Of a stretch of 64,000 nt of DNA, positions 29,265-39,087 are shown one piece after another; positions within the stretch are counted from its first letter, which is position 1, and the number at the start of each line of letters is the position of its first letter. A program made the translations under genes and the position numbers. This DNA comes from Xylanibacter ruminicola (lineage in GTDB: Bacteria > Bacteroidota > Bacteroidia > Bacteroidales > Bacteroidaceae), in assembly GCA_015060625.1 (NCBI GenBank), contig SUYC01000003.1, positions 62,001-126,000 of the forward strand, given 5' to 3'. The notes under the pieces were generated by a model, which searched no databases, was not told where the DNA came from, and was given only the letters and a program-made list of their open reading frames with translations.

Positions 29265-31166
29265 ATGATGAAACAGGAAAGAAAGATGTTGCTGCTATTG
29301 GCCCTGCTGATTCCTGCAGGAGCAATGGCACAGGATAATGAACAGGCAATCCAGAAGAGCAGACCTGCAAAAGTGAAACGTATAACGTATGAGCAGATGA
29401 CGGAGAAGATGGTTAGCGATCTGCAACTCGACGAGAAACAGACGAAGAAGGTGACGAAGCTGAACAAGAAGTACAAGACGTTGATTGAGGGACTGCAAAT
29501 GGAACGTCCGCAAGGCCAGCGTCCGCAAAATGGCAATCGTCCAAGTGGCCGACCCAGCGGAGGCGGTGGTATGCCTGGTGGTATGGGTGGCCGTGGAGGT
29601 GGATTCGGTGGAGGCATGCCTGGAGGCGGCATGGGAGGCCATGGCGTTGGTATGCAAGGCGGGCCGCGTGGTGGTATGCCTCAGGGTGCCCCTAAAGAGC
29701 AGAACAGCTACGACTACGACAAGCAACAGGCGAAATATGATGAGAAGATCAAGAAGATTCTCTCCGATGAACAGTACGAAGGATATCTGAAATTGAAACC
29801 CCAGTTTGCTTCACAACGCCGAATCCGAGAATTCTTGCTTGGTGCAAGCGGCGGAGCCGAGCGTCTGATGGGAGGGCAGCAGGACTTACTGAGTGACCAA
29901 GGTGCTCCTGAGGGTATGGGCAGACCTGGAGGCCCTGGCTCTCGCAATACGAACATCACCTATAAAGGAGCCACAGAACTGAAGGCAGGCTTAACAGAGG
30001 ACAGCCATACTTATCAGAGCGGCAAGATCGATGAGAATGCGCTGCTGATATCCACCAAGGAGGCAGTGGCCCTCTCTCACCCCACCATCAGCAAGACAGG
30101 CAGTTCCAATGGCGGTGACAATTGCAGCTTCTACGGCGTGAATGCAGCCATGCTTGTCAAAGGAGGCAGTGTGACTACCATCAGGGGTGGCAGAGTGACT
30201 AGTGATGCCACGGGTGCAAACGGTGTATTCTCTTATGGAGGAAATGGTGGCAGAAACGGCGGTCAGGGCGATGGCACTACAGTCATCATCGAAGATACAG
30301 AGATTGTCACTACAGGTGATGGTTCTGGCGGCATTATGACCACTGGCGGTGGTGTGACAAAGGCCAAGAACCTGTCAGTCTGTACCAGCGGAAGGTCTTC
30401 AGCTCCCATTCGTACAGATCGTGGTGGCGGCATAGTCACCGTTGAGGGCGGCAGCTACACCAGCAACGGACTTGGCTCTCCCGTTATCTATTCCACAGCC
30501 GACGTGACGGTGTCGGATGCCACGCTCACCTCAAACAAGTCAGAAGGTGTCTGCATCGAGGGCAAGAACAGCATCACACTGAACAACTGCCAGATGACCG
30601 TCAGCAATACGCAGCGCAATGGTCATGCCCAGTTCCTCGATGCCATTATGATCTATCAGTCGTTCTCAGGCGATGCCGACAGCGGTAACTCTCACTTCAC
30701 GATGAACGGTGGTTCGCTCGTCAACCGTCTGGGACATCTGTTCCATGTGACCAACACCAATGCCATCATCAACCTGAACGGTGTCACACTGAAAAATGAA
30801 GATGCGGCAAATGTGCTGTTGTCAGTTTGTGCCGATGGCTGGCAGGGAGCAGGCAACAAGGCAACCTTCACCGCAAGTCACCAACAGTTAGACGGTACCA
30901 TCCTTGTAGGCAGTGACTCCGAGTTGACTCTGACATTATCCGACGGTTCCACTTTTAACGGCTGCATCAGCGGCAACATCACCAACGCAGTAGGCAACAG
31001 CATATCAACAGAAACGGGGAAGGTGAATGTCACTCTGGGCGATGACTGCACATGGACACTGACTGCCGACACCTATATTACCTCATTCAAAGGTGAAGCT
31101 TCACATATTAAAACCAACGGCCATCGATTGTTCGTGGATGGCAAGGAAATGAAAATAACACAATAG
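29265..31166 (+). CDS. Secreted protein: LTXXQ/DUF4890-like helical region split by Gly/Met-rich segment, followed by repetitive beta-helix-like domain
   Basis: Signal peptide MMKQERKMLLLLALLIPAGAMA; GGGMPGGMGGRGGGFGGGMPGGGMGGHG tract; repeated short beta-strand motifs in C-terminal 400 aa. Start chosen at ATG 29265. Confidence 0.6.
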   Translation: MMKQERKMLLLLALLIPAGAMAQDNEQAIQKSRPAKVKRITYEQMTEKMVSDLQLDEKQTKKVTKLNKKYKTLIEGLQMERPQGQRPQNGNRPSGRPSGGGGMPGGMGGRGGGFGGGMPGGGMGGHGVGMQGGPRGGMPQGAPKEQNSYDYDKQQAKYDEKIKKILSDEQYEGYLKLKPQFASQRRIREFLLGASGGAERLMGGQQDLLSDQGAPEGMGRPGGPGSRNTNITYKGATELKAGLTEDSHTYQSGKIDENALLISTKEAVALSHPTISKTGSSNGGDNCSFYGVNAAMLVKGGSVTTIRGGRVTSDATGANGVFSYGGNGGRNGGQGDGTTVIIEDTEIVTTGDGSGGIMTTGGGVTKAKNLSVCTSGRSSAPIRTDRGGGIVTVEGGSYTSNGLGSPVIYSTADVTVSDATLTSNKSEGVCIEGKNSITLNNCQMTVSNTQRNGHAQFLDAIMIYQSFSGDADSGNSHFTMNGGSLVNRLGHLFHVTNTNAIINLNGVTLKNEDAANVLLSVCADGWQGAGNKATFTASHQQLDGTILVGSDSELTLTLSDGSTFNGCISGNITNAVGNSISTETGKVNVTLGDDCTWTLTADTYITSFKGEASHIKTNGHRLFVDGKEMKITQ

Positions 31167-31190
31167 GAAAACCACAAATTCTGTATCATT

Positions 31191-31227
31191 GTGTCCCAAC
31201 GTGTCTCATGGTGTCTCAATTGGGACA
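31191..31227. repeat. Three 10-bp tandem repeats GTGTCYCAWN ending in inverted TTGGGACA
   Basis: GTGTCCCAAC GTGTCTCATG GTGTCTCAAT TGGGACA. Confidence 0.7.
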
Positions 31228-31241
31228 ATAAATAAGTGAGA

Positions 31242-31271
31242 ATCAGTAAAAGTGGTTGATTTATCAGTAAA
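31242..31271 (+). promoter_or_regulatory. Direct repeat ATCAGTAAA at 21-bp spacing; candidate AraC-type operator
   Basis: 31242-31250 and 31263-31271; TACCTTTG -7 element at 31302-31309 downstream. Confidence 0.45.
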
Positions 31272-31338
31272 TCGTTTAGGTGGACTATTCGGATTTCGCC
31301 GTACCTTTGCAGTCGGAATCAAACTTAATATTGAAGAT

Positions 31339-32274
31339 ATGACAAAGATTGCATTAGGCACCTGGGCCTGGGGCGCAGGAGCATTTGGAGGAGACAAGGT
31401 GTTCGGCAGTAAGACCGACGTAGAGAACTTGAAGCCCGTATTCGATGCGGCGATGAATGCTGGACTGAACCTCTGGGACACAGCTACGGCCTACGGTATG
31501 GGCGAGTCGGAGAAGATTCTTGGTTCGCTGGCACAGGGCTACAACCGTTCGGATGTACAGATTTCCACGAAGTTCACCCCGCAGATTGCCGAAGTGTTCG
31601 AGAATTCGGTAGAGAAGATGGCCCTGGCATCCATCGAGCGCATGGGCTGCGACTACATCGACATCTACTGGATTCACAATCCGATGGACGTGGAACGTTG
31701 GACACCGGGACTGATTCCCTTGCTCCAGTCGGGCAAGGTGAAGCGTGTGGGTGTGTCGAATCATAACATCAAGGAGATTCGTCGGGCTAACGAGATACTG
31801 GGCGAGGCTGGTTTCAAGGTCTCTGCCGTGCAGAACCACTTCTCGCTGCTTTATCGTTCGAGCGAAAAGGGCGGCGTGCTCGACTACTGCCGCGAGCAAG
31901 GTATTGAATTCTGGGCCTATATGGTGCTGGAGCAGGGAGCACTGTCCGGCAAATATAACAAGGAGAACCCACTGCCTGCCGAGAGCGAGCGTGGACAGAA
32001 GTACAACCCCGTGCTGCCGCAGTTGGAAGCACTGACCAGCGAGATGACCGCCATCGGGCAGAAATATGGCGCCAGCTGTTCGCAGATAGGCATTGCCTGG
32101 GCCATCGCCAAGGGCACACTGCCCATCATCGGAGCCACCAAGGAGCGCCACGTTGTCGAGGCTGCCGAAGCCGCTACGATTGTGCTGACAGCCGAGGAGG
32201 TCGCCCGCTTGGAACAACTTGCCGATGCCACCGGCATTGACACCCGTGGCGGTTGGGAACACACGATGGAGTGA
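31339..32274 (+). CDS. Aldo/keto reductase family oxidoreductase
   Basis: MTKIALGTWAWGAGAFGG...LWDTATAYGMGESEKILG, YIDIYWIHNP, PIIGATKERHV. Start at ATG 31339. Confidence 0.92.
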   Translation: MTKIALGTWAWGAGAFGGDKVFGSKTDVENLKPVFDAAMNAGLNLWDTATAYGMGESEKILGSLAQGYNRSDVQISTKFTPQIAEVFENSVEKMALASIERMGCDYIDIYWIHNPMDVERWTPGLIPLLQSGKVKRVGVSNHNIKEIRRANEILGEAGFKVSAVQNHFSLLYRSSEKGGVLDYCREQGIEFWAYMVLEQGALSGKYNKENPLPAESERGQKYNPVLPQLEALTSEMTAIGQKYGASCSQIGIAWAIAKGTLPIIGATKERHVVEAAEAATIVLTAEEVARLEQLADATGIDTRGGWEHTME

Positions 32275-32421
32275 ACTATTAGTAATTGTAGACCTTGCCG
32301 ATAATGCGGCAACGCGCAGGTACTGAATCGCGTTCATATACGCTGAATGGCACTCCCGCCTCTGCCGGTCACAAAGGCATCGTCATTAAGGACGGAAAGA
32401 AATTCACGAAATAACATCAAT

Positions 32422-32988
32422 ATGAAACAGAACATTGGAAAGAAACTGGCACTCTATCCCACACCAGCCACAGTTGTAGGAACTGTCGGAGAAGGGGGAA
32501 AGATAAACTGGCTGTTGGTGGCACACATCGGCATCGTCAGCCACTCGAAACTGCTGCTGAGCGTACATTCATCGCACCACAGCGTAAAGGCCATAGACGA
32601 GCAGGATAAACTATCCATCAACATCATCGACGAAACATTCCTGGCCGCTGCCGACTACACGGGAACGGTGAGCGGAGCCAAGACTGATAAGTCGGCCCTG
32701 TTCCCTTACCATCTGGGCGAGGCTGGTATGCCCATTATCGAACAGTCGCCACTGGTGATGGAATGTGAGGTGATAGACACCTACGAGGTTGACGGCTTCA
32801 AGAACTACATCTGCACCATCCTCAACACCTATGTCGATGAGGACAAACTTGACGAGAAGGGCAAGCCCGACTACTCGAAACTGAAGCCCGTACTTTTTGA
32901 AATGCCTACCTACAAATACTTGCGCACAGGCGACATCATCGGCGACTGCGTGAAGATAGGCAAAGTATATGGTGAGACGTTGAAATAA
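32422..32988 (+). CDS. Flavin reductase family protein
   Basis: MKQNIGKKLALYPTPATVVGTVGEGGKINWLLVAHIGIVSHSKLLLSVHSSHHSVKAI; start at ATG 32422. Confidence 0.83.
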   Translation: MKQNIGKKLALYPTPATVVGTVGEGGKINWLLVAHIGIVSHSKLLLSVHSSHHSVKAIDEQDKLSINIIDETFLAAADYTGTVSGAKTDKSALFPYHLGEAGMPIIEQSPLVMECEVIDTYEVDGFKNYICTILNTYVDEDKLDEKGKPDYSKLKPVLFEMPTYKYLRTGDIIGDCVKIGKVYGETLK

Positions 32989-33036
32989 AAGGAATTTGAT
33001 TTATAAACCAGAGTAAAAGTATTGTTTTTGGGAAAA

Positions 33037-33069
33037 ACATCCGTGTCATCGCAGAGGTGACACGGATGT
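33037..33069. terminator. Bidirectional terminator between convergent genes
   Basis: ACATCCGTGTCA-tcgcagagg-TGACACGGATGT with flanking A and T tracts. Confidence 0.85.
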
Positions 33070-33104
33070 GTTGTTTTTCATAAAGCCTGACTACACGCCT
33101 TGTT

Positions 33105-33998
33105 TCACTTCCTCGTAAATTCAGAAGGAGTTACCCCGTAGTGCTTCTTGAATTGCCGGGTAAAGTGTTGCGGATATTCGAAGCCCAGTTGTTCTGCGGT
33201 TTCAGTGATGGTGGCCCCGCTAATCAGGAGCGACTGGGCACGCTGCATGATGAAACGGCGGATGTAGGAGGTGGGTGAGTCGCCTGTCAACTCACGGATA
33301 AGGTCGCCAAAGTAGTTGGGTGAAAGGAATAATTGCTGGGCACAGTATTTCACCGAGGGCAGTCCAAGACTGCGCTGCAAACCATCGTCATAGTATTTCT
33401 GCAACAGACGCTCGAAACGCGGTAAGAGATCGGAGTTTGTCGTCGTGGCCGATGTGGAGAGCTGTAGCGCATAGTAGCGACTGACGAGTTCTAGCACCAG
33501 CTCTATCAGCGAGGTCACGATGCGCAGCGTGTTGGCATCCTCTTCCTGCCGGAGTTCTGTGCGAATCTGTTCCAGCAGTGTAACAATGCTTTGCCGCTGA
33601 CTGGGCGACATCAGCAGGGCCTCGCTGGTACTGTAGGAGAAGAAATGATAGTCGGCCATGCGATGCCCAAGTTCTGAGTTACGCTGCAGTTCGGTGTCGA
33701 AGAGCAGTGCCCATCCTTTAGTGTGGATTTCTTCGCCCGTGTCGGCCTTACCGCCAATCTGTCCGGGGGCCACGCACATCAGCGCATGGCGGTGAAGGTC
33801 GTATTGCAATTGCCCATACGACAAGTCCTCCAGTTCCTCATCGCCGATGAACATCGCATAAACATCATAGTTGTTCAGCGAATGGCGGCAATGCTCCAAC
33901 TCGTCGTAGTGAATCACCGAGACGAGCGGGTGCAACTCTGGTGCCCCGATGTATCGGGCATAGTCGTTGACGTGGTGAACCTTCAGTATCTTCTCCAT
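33105..33998 (-). CDS. AraC family transcriptional regulator
   Basis: C-terminal HTH: LFLSPNYFGDLIRELTGDSPTSYIRRFIMQRAQSLLISGATITETAEQLGFEYPQHFTRQFKKHYGVTPSEFTRK. Confidence 0.95.
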   Translation of the reverse strand: MEKILKVHHVNDYARYIGAPELHPLVSVIHYDELEHCRHSLNNYDVYAMFIGDEELEDLSYGQLQYDLHRHALMCVAPGQIGGKADTGEEIHTKGWALLFDTELQRNSELGHRMADYHFFSYSTSEALLMSPSQRQSIVTLLEQIRTELRQEEDANTLRIVTSLIELVLELVSRYYALQLSTSATTTNSDLLPRFERLLQKYYDDGLQRSLGLPSVKYCAQQLFLSPNYFGDLIRELTGDSPTSYIRRFIMQRAQSLLISGATITETAEQLGFEYPQHFTRQFKKHYGVTPSEFTRK

Positions 33999-34018
33999 CT
34001 TTACTGATAAATTCCGAT

Positions 34019-34597
34019 TTATCTGTCTTTTATCTCTATTTTTTTTATCACCTTGGCTGGAACACCTCCAACAATGGTATTGGGCTCCACGTCTTTTGTC
34101 ACCACTGCACCAGCAGCTACTACGGCTCCATCGCCAATAGTCACGCCTGCAAGCACAGTGGCATTGGCTCCAATCCAGACATTTTTACCAATGTGGATAG
34201 GTGCATAGCTCATACTTTGGCGGTTGGCTGGATTTAGGTCGTGGTTGATGGTGGCCAGCACGACATTGTGACCTATGAGTGCGCCCTCGTCAATGGTGAT
34301 ACCTCCCTGATCCTGAAACTTACAACCCATGTTGATGAATACTCGTTCACCTATGACAGTATTCTTGCCGCAATCGGTGTGAAACGGCGGGAACATGCCT
34401 ACCGTCTTGGGAACCTCACGCCCCCAAAGCTGTTCCAGCAAATCGTGCAACTGCTCTGGAGTATGGTACTTTCCGTTAATCTCAGCCGTTAACTTCAGAG
34501 CCTCCTGCGACAACAGATGAAACATCATGTGGACATCACCACCGCCAACGACGGGTTTGCCCGATGCCATGTAATTTCGAAATTCTTGTATTGTCAT
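34019..34597 (-). CDS. Sugar O-acetyltransferase (left-handed beta-helix, maltose acetyltransferase-like)
   Basis: 192 aa; hexapeptide repeats, [47 protein letters not shown]. Confidence 0.93.
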   Translation of the reverse strand: MTIQEFRNYMASGKPVVGGGDVHMMFHLLSQEALKLTAEINGKYHTPEQLHDLLEQLWGREVPKTVGMFPPFHTDCGKNTVIGERVFINMGCKFQDQGGITIDEGALIGHNVVLATINHDLNPANRQSMSYAPIHIGKNVWIGANATVLAGVTIGDGAVVAAGAVVTKDVEPNTIVGGVPAKVIKKIEIKDR

Positions 34598-34629
34598 TGT
34601 TCTTTATTTTTCTTTTGTGGATTTGTAAT

Positions 34630-35016
34630 TCAATCACATTTTGACAAATACTTTGAGCGAATAGCCTTTGGAAGTTTCGATGCAATGAGTTGGTATGACT
34701 CTTTTATCAACCCCTTTACTATTGTTTCGTCCATTTCTTCATAATAGACATCGCTCCAGTGTGTCTTGTTCCAATGATAGGCAGGTGTCACAGCAGAGAA
34801 TTGTTCTCTAAGTTCGATATTCCTGTCTGGAGATAACTTCAAGGCGATTCTTGATTCTCCGCCCTTCATATCATATCTGCCACCACCTAACCATAGGCAG
34901 ACAAATATCTTTCCTTCCAAGCGAAAGTTTAGGATGTCTTCACCAAACGCTTGGTCTTCGGTCACTCCTGGAAGTGATAATGTGTACTCTCTAACCTCTT
35001 CAATATTCATACCCAA
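34630..35016 (-). CDS. MmcQ/YjbR family protein
   Basis: 128 aa; MNIEEVREYTLSLPGVTEDQAFG...FRLEGKIFVCLW, NKTHWSDVYYEE. Confidence 0.88.
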   Translation of the reverse strand: MGMNIEEVREYTLSLPGVTEDQAFGEDILNFRLEGKIFVCLWLGGGRYDMKGGESRIALKLSPDRNIELREQFSAVTPAYHWNKTHWSDVYYEEMDETIVKGLIKESYQLIASKLPKAIRSKYLSKCD

Positions 35017-35693
35017 TCAAAGTTGACTTCTTCGGCACCAATTTCAAAGTGGTATTTGGCAATGCCCAAGTCCATCTTTGTATAGCCAATCATGGAAAAT
35101 CCCTTCTTGGCTCTTATCAGATGACAGTTGTTCTTCACTCCAACGTATTCAAACGAAAACTTCTGCTGATTTACGGCTGTAGGTGCAAGCAAGGCTGCTT
35201 CAATACCTTTCTTGAACCATGATGGAGTGTTGTCACTAACATTGCTCACTTGCTCAACGGACTTGATTTTATGGCTGACACCTTGTGTCTCGCCATAGCC
35301 GATGGCAATGTAACAAGCAATCTTCTCATCTTCGCCAAGCTCATACGTTCCTGGTACCTTAGAATATGAAAGACCCACCCAACAGGTGTTCAATCCAAGA
35401 GTCTGAGCCAGCAACACCAAATGCTCACCATAATAGCCTATGCGTTCATCAAGGTCTTTGGACTTCTTTCCTGCCATAACAATATAGTTGTTAGCATTAC
35501 GGAACTTTCCGTATTTAGCCAAAGTCCCTTGGAATGCCTTTGGTTCGTTAATAATCAGTTGCATATGCAAGTTGCCTTCACGATTCAGAATAGCAATCTG
35601 CTCTTTCATCGCCTTGACAACATCCTCCGCCAAAGGCTCATTCCTGTATGCCCTTACACTATGTCGGGCTTCAATAGCTTCTTGTAATGTCAT
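35007..35693 (-). CDS. Nitroreductase family protein
   Basis: 228 aa; MTLQEAIEARHSVRAYRNEPL, GLNTCWVGLSYSK, LAPTAVNQQKFSFEYV. Confidence 0.9.
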   Translation of the reverse strand: MTLQEAIEARHSVRAYRNEPLAEDVVKAMKEQIAILNREGNLHMQLIINEPKAFQGTLAKYGKFRNANNYIVMAGKKSKDLDERIGYYGEHLVLLAQTLGLNTCWVGLSYSKVPGTYELGEDEKIACYIAIGYGETQGVSHKIKSVEQVSNVSDNTPSWFKKGIEAALLAPTAVNQQKFSFEYVGVKNNCHLIRAKKGFSMIGYTKMDLGIAKYHFEIGAEEVNFDWV

Positions 35694-35709
35694 TTGTTTT
35701 TCCTTTGTT

Positions 35710-37053
35710 TTATTTACCCACGCAAAAGTTTTTAAAGATATTTTCTAGGACTTCGTTGGGGGTGATTTGGCCGCCGGTGATTTCGGAAAGGGTGTCGAGG
35801 GCTTGTCGGAGATCTTCGCTGAGGAGGTCGCCGCTGAGTTGCATCTCAAGGCCGTCGATGACGCGCTGGATGCTGTCGTGAGCTCTGACTAAGGCGTCGT
35901 AGTGACGGGCGTTGGTGACGATGATGTCGTTCTCGGTAAGGGTGGGGATGTTGGCTGCCTCGTAGATGGCTTGCTCTAATTTCTCTATCCCGGTGCCATA
36001 CTTCGCACTGATGGTGATAAATGGAAAATTTAACGGTTTGTAACTATTGTTACTTGCCTTGTCGGCTTTGTTCTTGATGACGATAAGTTTTTTGTTTCCA
36101 GTGCGTTGCGATATGTCGTTGATTTCTTTGGTTGATGGCTCTTCGTCGATGAGCCAAAGTACGATGCTGGCTTTCTTGATAGCGGCATAGGTGCGGGTGA
36201 TACCTATCTGCTCTACCTCGTCTTGCGTTTGGCGAATACCCGCTGTATCGATAAAACGGAAGGTGACACCTTTTATGTCGATGGTGTCCTCGATGGTGTC
36301 GCGGGTGGTGCCATGAATGTCGCTTACGATGGCACGATCGTCTTTCAATAGACGGTTCAGAAGGGTTGATTTTCCCACGTTGGTTTTACCCACAATAGCT
36401 ACAGGAATACCTTGCTTGAGGGCTTGGCCTGTTTCGAAGCTTTTGGCCAGATGGATGATGTGATTGTTAATTGTTTTGGTGAGCTCCATCAACTCGCTGC
36501 GGTCGGCAAACTCAAGGTCTTCGTGGTCGGAGAAATCAAGTTCAAGTTCTAAGAGTGAGGTGAGCTTGAGCAGCTGTTCGCGAAGCTGAGCCAGTTTAGA
36601 AGAGAAGTGCCCGCGTAGCTGACTCATGGCCATCTGGTGGGTGGCCTGATTGGTTGAGGCTATCAGGTCGGCTACTGCTTCAGCCTGCGAAAGGTCCATC
36701 TTGCCGTTAAGGTAGGCACGTTGTGTAAATTCGCCTGGACCAGCCTGGCGGCATCCGTTTGCTATCAGCAACGACAGCACCTTGCTTAAAATATAACGCG
36801 AGCCGTGACAGGAGATTTCTGCGCTCTCTTCGCCTGTATAGGAGTGGGGGGCACGGAATACGCTTACCAAAACCTCATCGATGATCTCTTGCCTGTTCTT
36901 GATATGTCCGTAATGGATGGTGTTTGGTTGGGCTTGTGTGAGGTTTTTGGAGAAAACACGAGAAAGAATCTCAAGTGTTTGAGGACCTGAGATTCTTATA
37001 ATTCCGATAGCGCCACCTGTGGCTGTGGCGAGAGCACAGATTGTTTCTGACAT
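35710..37053 (-). CDS. mnmE: tRNA uridine-5-carboxymethylaminomethyl(34) synthesis GTPase
   Basis: ICALATATGGAIGIIRISG, GKTNVGKSTLLNRLLKDDRAIVSDIHGTTRDTIE, C-terminal FCVGK. Confidence 0.97.
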   Translation of the reverse strand: MSETICALATATGGAIGIIRISGPQTLEILSRVFSKNLTQAQPNTIHYGHIKNRQEIIDEVLVSVFRAPHSYTGEESAEISCHGSRYILSKVLSLLIANGCRQAGPGEFTQRAYLNGKMDLSQAEAVADLIASTNQATHQMAMSQLRGHFSSKLAQLREQLLKLTSLLELELDFSDHEDLEFADRSELMELTKTINNHIIHLAKSFETGQALKQGIPVAIVGKTNVGKSTLLNRLLKDDRAIVSDIHGTTRDTIEDTIDIKGVTFRFIDTAGIRQTQDEVEQIGITRTYAAIKKASIVLWLIDEEPSTKEINDISQRTGNKKLIVIKNKADKASNNSYKPLNFPFITISAKYGTGIEKLEQAIYEAANIPTLTENDIIVTNARHYDALVRAHDSIQRVIDGLEMQLSGDLLSEDLRQALDTLSEITGGQITPNEVLENIFKNFCVGK

Positions 37054-37066
37054 TTAACTTTGATTT

Positions 37067-37939
37067 TTAAATGCGTTCGAGGACTTTCTCAATGAGGGTA
37101 TCGATAGAGTTCTTATACTCTGTGTTCATCTTCTGGGCATAGCGGTTGGCAATAACCATACAACAGGTCATGGCGCGATGACCTAAGAGTGAGGCCATAC
37201 CGGCAAGAGCCGACGATTCCATTTCGAAGTTGCAGATTTTCAAACCGTCGTACTCAAAGCTTTCGATCTTCTCGTTCTGCTGGGGATCCTCGATGTTGGC
37301 GCGCAGTACACGGCCCTGAGGTCCGTAGAATCCACCACATGAGATGGTATAGCCGCGAACCATATCATCGGCAGCAATGCGGTTGATAAGCTCTGTATCG
37401 CCCACCGACACGTAAGGTGCCCCCTTGATGGGGTTCCAATTCATGTGCTGCTTAAATGCCTCTTCGAGTTTTAGGTCGCACACTTTGTTGCGGTCGGCAT
37501 AGTAGTTCAGCAAACCATCAAAACCGATGCTTTTCACGCTAGCTACAAAACAACCAGTAGGGGTGTTGGGTTGCAAACCGCCACAGGTGCCGATACGTAC
37601 CATGGTGAGGGTACGATGCTCATCCTTTTCCTCGCGAGTATTGTAATCAATGTTGGCGAGTGTGTCGAGCTCGTTGGCTACGATATCGATATTATCGCAT
37701 CCGATACCATGACTCTGTACGGTGATGCGCTTGCCTTTATACATACCAGTGATGGTGTGGAACTCGCGGCTGCTAACTTCGCATTCTTTCGAGTCGAAAT
37801 GAGCTGCAACGGTGTCTACTCGGGCTGGATCGCCTACCAGCACCACCTTATCGGCCAACTGTTCTGGCTTGAGATGCAGATGGAAACATGAACCATCGGC
37901 ATTGATAATCAGTTCTGATTCAGGAAACTTCTTCTTCAT
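37067..37939 (-). CDS. Nucleoside phosphorylase (uridine phosphorylase-like)
   Basis: VVLVGDPARVDTVAAHF, MVRIGTCGGLQPNTPTG, NFEMESSALAGMASLLGHRAMTCCMVIANR. Confidence 0.88.
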   Translation of the reverse strand: MKKKFPESELIINADGSCFHLHLKPEQLADKVVLVGDPARVDTVAAHFDSKECEVSSREFHTITGMYKGKRITVQSHGIGCDNIDIVANELDTLANIDYNTREEKDEHRTLTMVRIGTCGGLQPNTPTGCFVASVKSIGFDGLLNYYADRNKVCDLKLEEAFKQHMNWNPIKGAPYVSVGDTELINRIAADDMVRGYTISCGGFYGPQGRVLRANIEDPQQNEKIESFEYDGLKICNFEMESSALAGMASLLGHRAMTCCMVIANRYAQKMNTEYKNSIDTLIEKVLERI

Positions 37940-37951
37940 AGACTTTACTTA

Positions 37952-39085
37952 TTATTGATTTTTACTTTTAAATTCTGCATTACGTATTGCTTTATCCAAT
38001 TGTTTAACATTGGCGTTCAGGTCGAATACCTCGTTTTCGAGCTTCAGAATCTCACTCTTCAGTACTTTTTTTCCGTTGGTGTTGGCCATGTGATATTGTT
38101 GGCGCAACAGGGTGAGACGTGAGTTGGCTATTCCGAGTTTATTCTGCTGTTCTAACAGCTCGGGGTAGAGTGATTTTGCCTCTTTCGACTGATATTTTTC
38201 AGTCGAAGCAGCACCATTGCTGTTGGTTTTTGGAGTTGATGTGGTAGCATTGTATTTAGATTTGATACGCTCGAGTGCGGCATTACGTTCGGTGCCGTCC
38301 CCCCAGGTATCAGCAATGCTGGTGATATCGGCCAGTTGGCGGATTTGTTCTTCTGAATAAACAGTGCCATCGTAGGTCTTACGTGTTTCGGATGGCACAA
38401 AGATATAGATACACACTTTACCCTCAGGCTGACGGCGATCAGTAGCAAAATAGCCGATACGATTAGATTCGTCGATAGCGTACATGTAGTCGTTGGCCTC
38501 AGAGTTGAAAGGCATACCGATATTCTCGGGTTTCAGGAAAGCACCGCTACGCGAGTCGTAGCGCGTCATGAAGATGTCGTAGCCACCAATACTCTCTTCG
38601 CCTTTACCTGCAAAGTAGAAGGTGACGCCATCTGTGAGCATAAAGGGGAAGGAGGCTTCGCTGATGCCTTCGCTAATACCAGCGAGGCGTTGCGGACGAC
38701 TCCATTCGTTGCCCAGTTTGTCGGATGTGAAGAGCTGTTGCAGTGTATCGACAGGTTGGCTGAAGTACACCTTGTTGCCCATTTCGTTAATATAAAGGCA
38801 ACCTGGCTGCTGATTGTGGAAGAAACTGCCAGTAGGCATCAGTTTTCCCGATTCTGATGAGAGTCGGATAGCAGCCAGTAGCTGTTCCTTGTTGGTTACG
38901 ATACTATCGATGATAACGATTTGTTGTGTCATCTCACGCATATTTGTGATGCGTGGGTCCTCCTGTGGCTCTTCGACTACGGGAGCTGGCTTGGCTTTGG
39001 GTTTTGCGTGTTTGCGTTTCTGTGCTGCCATGGGTAATGACAGCAGTGCGGCCAATGCGAGTATCGTAAATTTTCTTAGTTTCAT
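37952..39085 (-). CDS. PD40/TolB-like beta-propeller protein, secreted
   Basis: Signal peptide; GYDIFMTRYDSRSGAFLKPENIGMPFNSEANDYMYAIDESNRIGYFATDR. Confidence 0.7.
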   Translation of the reverse strand: MKLRKFTILALAALLSLPMAAQKRKHAKPKAKPAPVVEEPQEDPRITNMREMTQQIVIIDSIVTNKEQLLAAIRLSSESGKLMPTGSFFHNQQPGCLYINEMGNKVYFSQPVDTLQQLFTSDKLGNEWSRPQRLAGISEGISEASFPFMLTDGVTFYFAGKGEESIGGYDIFMTRYDSRSGAFLKPENIGMPFNSEANDYMYAIDESNRIGYFATDRRQPEGKVCIYIFVPSETRKTYDGTVYSEEQIRQLADITSIADTWGDGTERNAALERIKSKYNATTSTPKTNSNGAASTEKYQSKEAKSLYPELLEQQNKLGIANSRLTLLRQQYHMANTNGKKVLKSEILKLENEVFDLNANVKQLDKAIRNAEFKSKNQ

Positions 39086-39087
39086 AA

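Noticed and set aside
31354-32337. 327-aa ORF antisense to the aldo/keto reductase
   Set aside because: Long but a shadow of a conserved reductase frame; no recognisable motifs.
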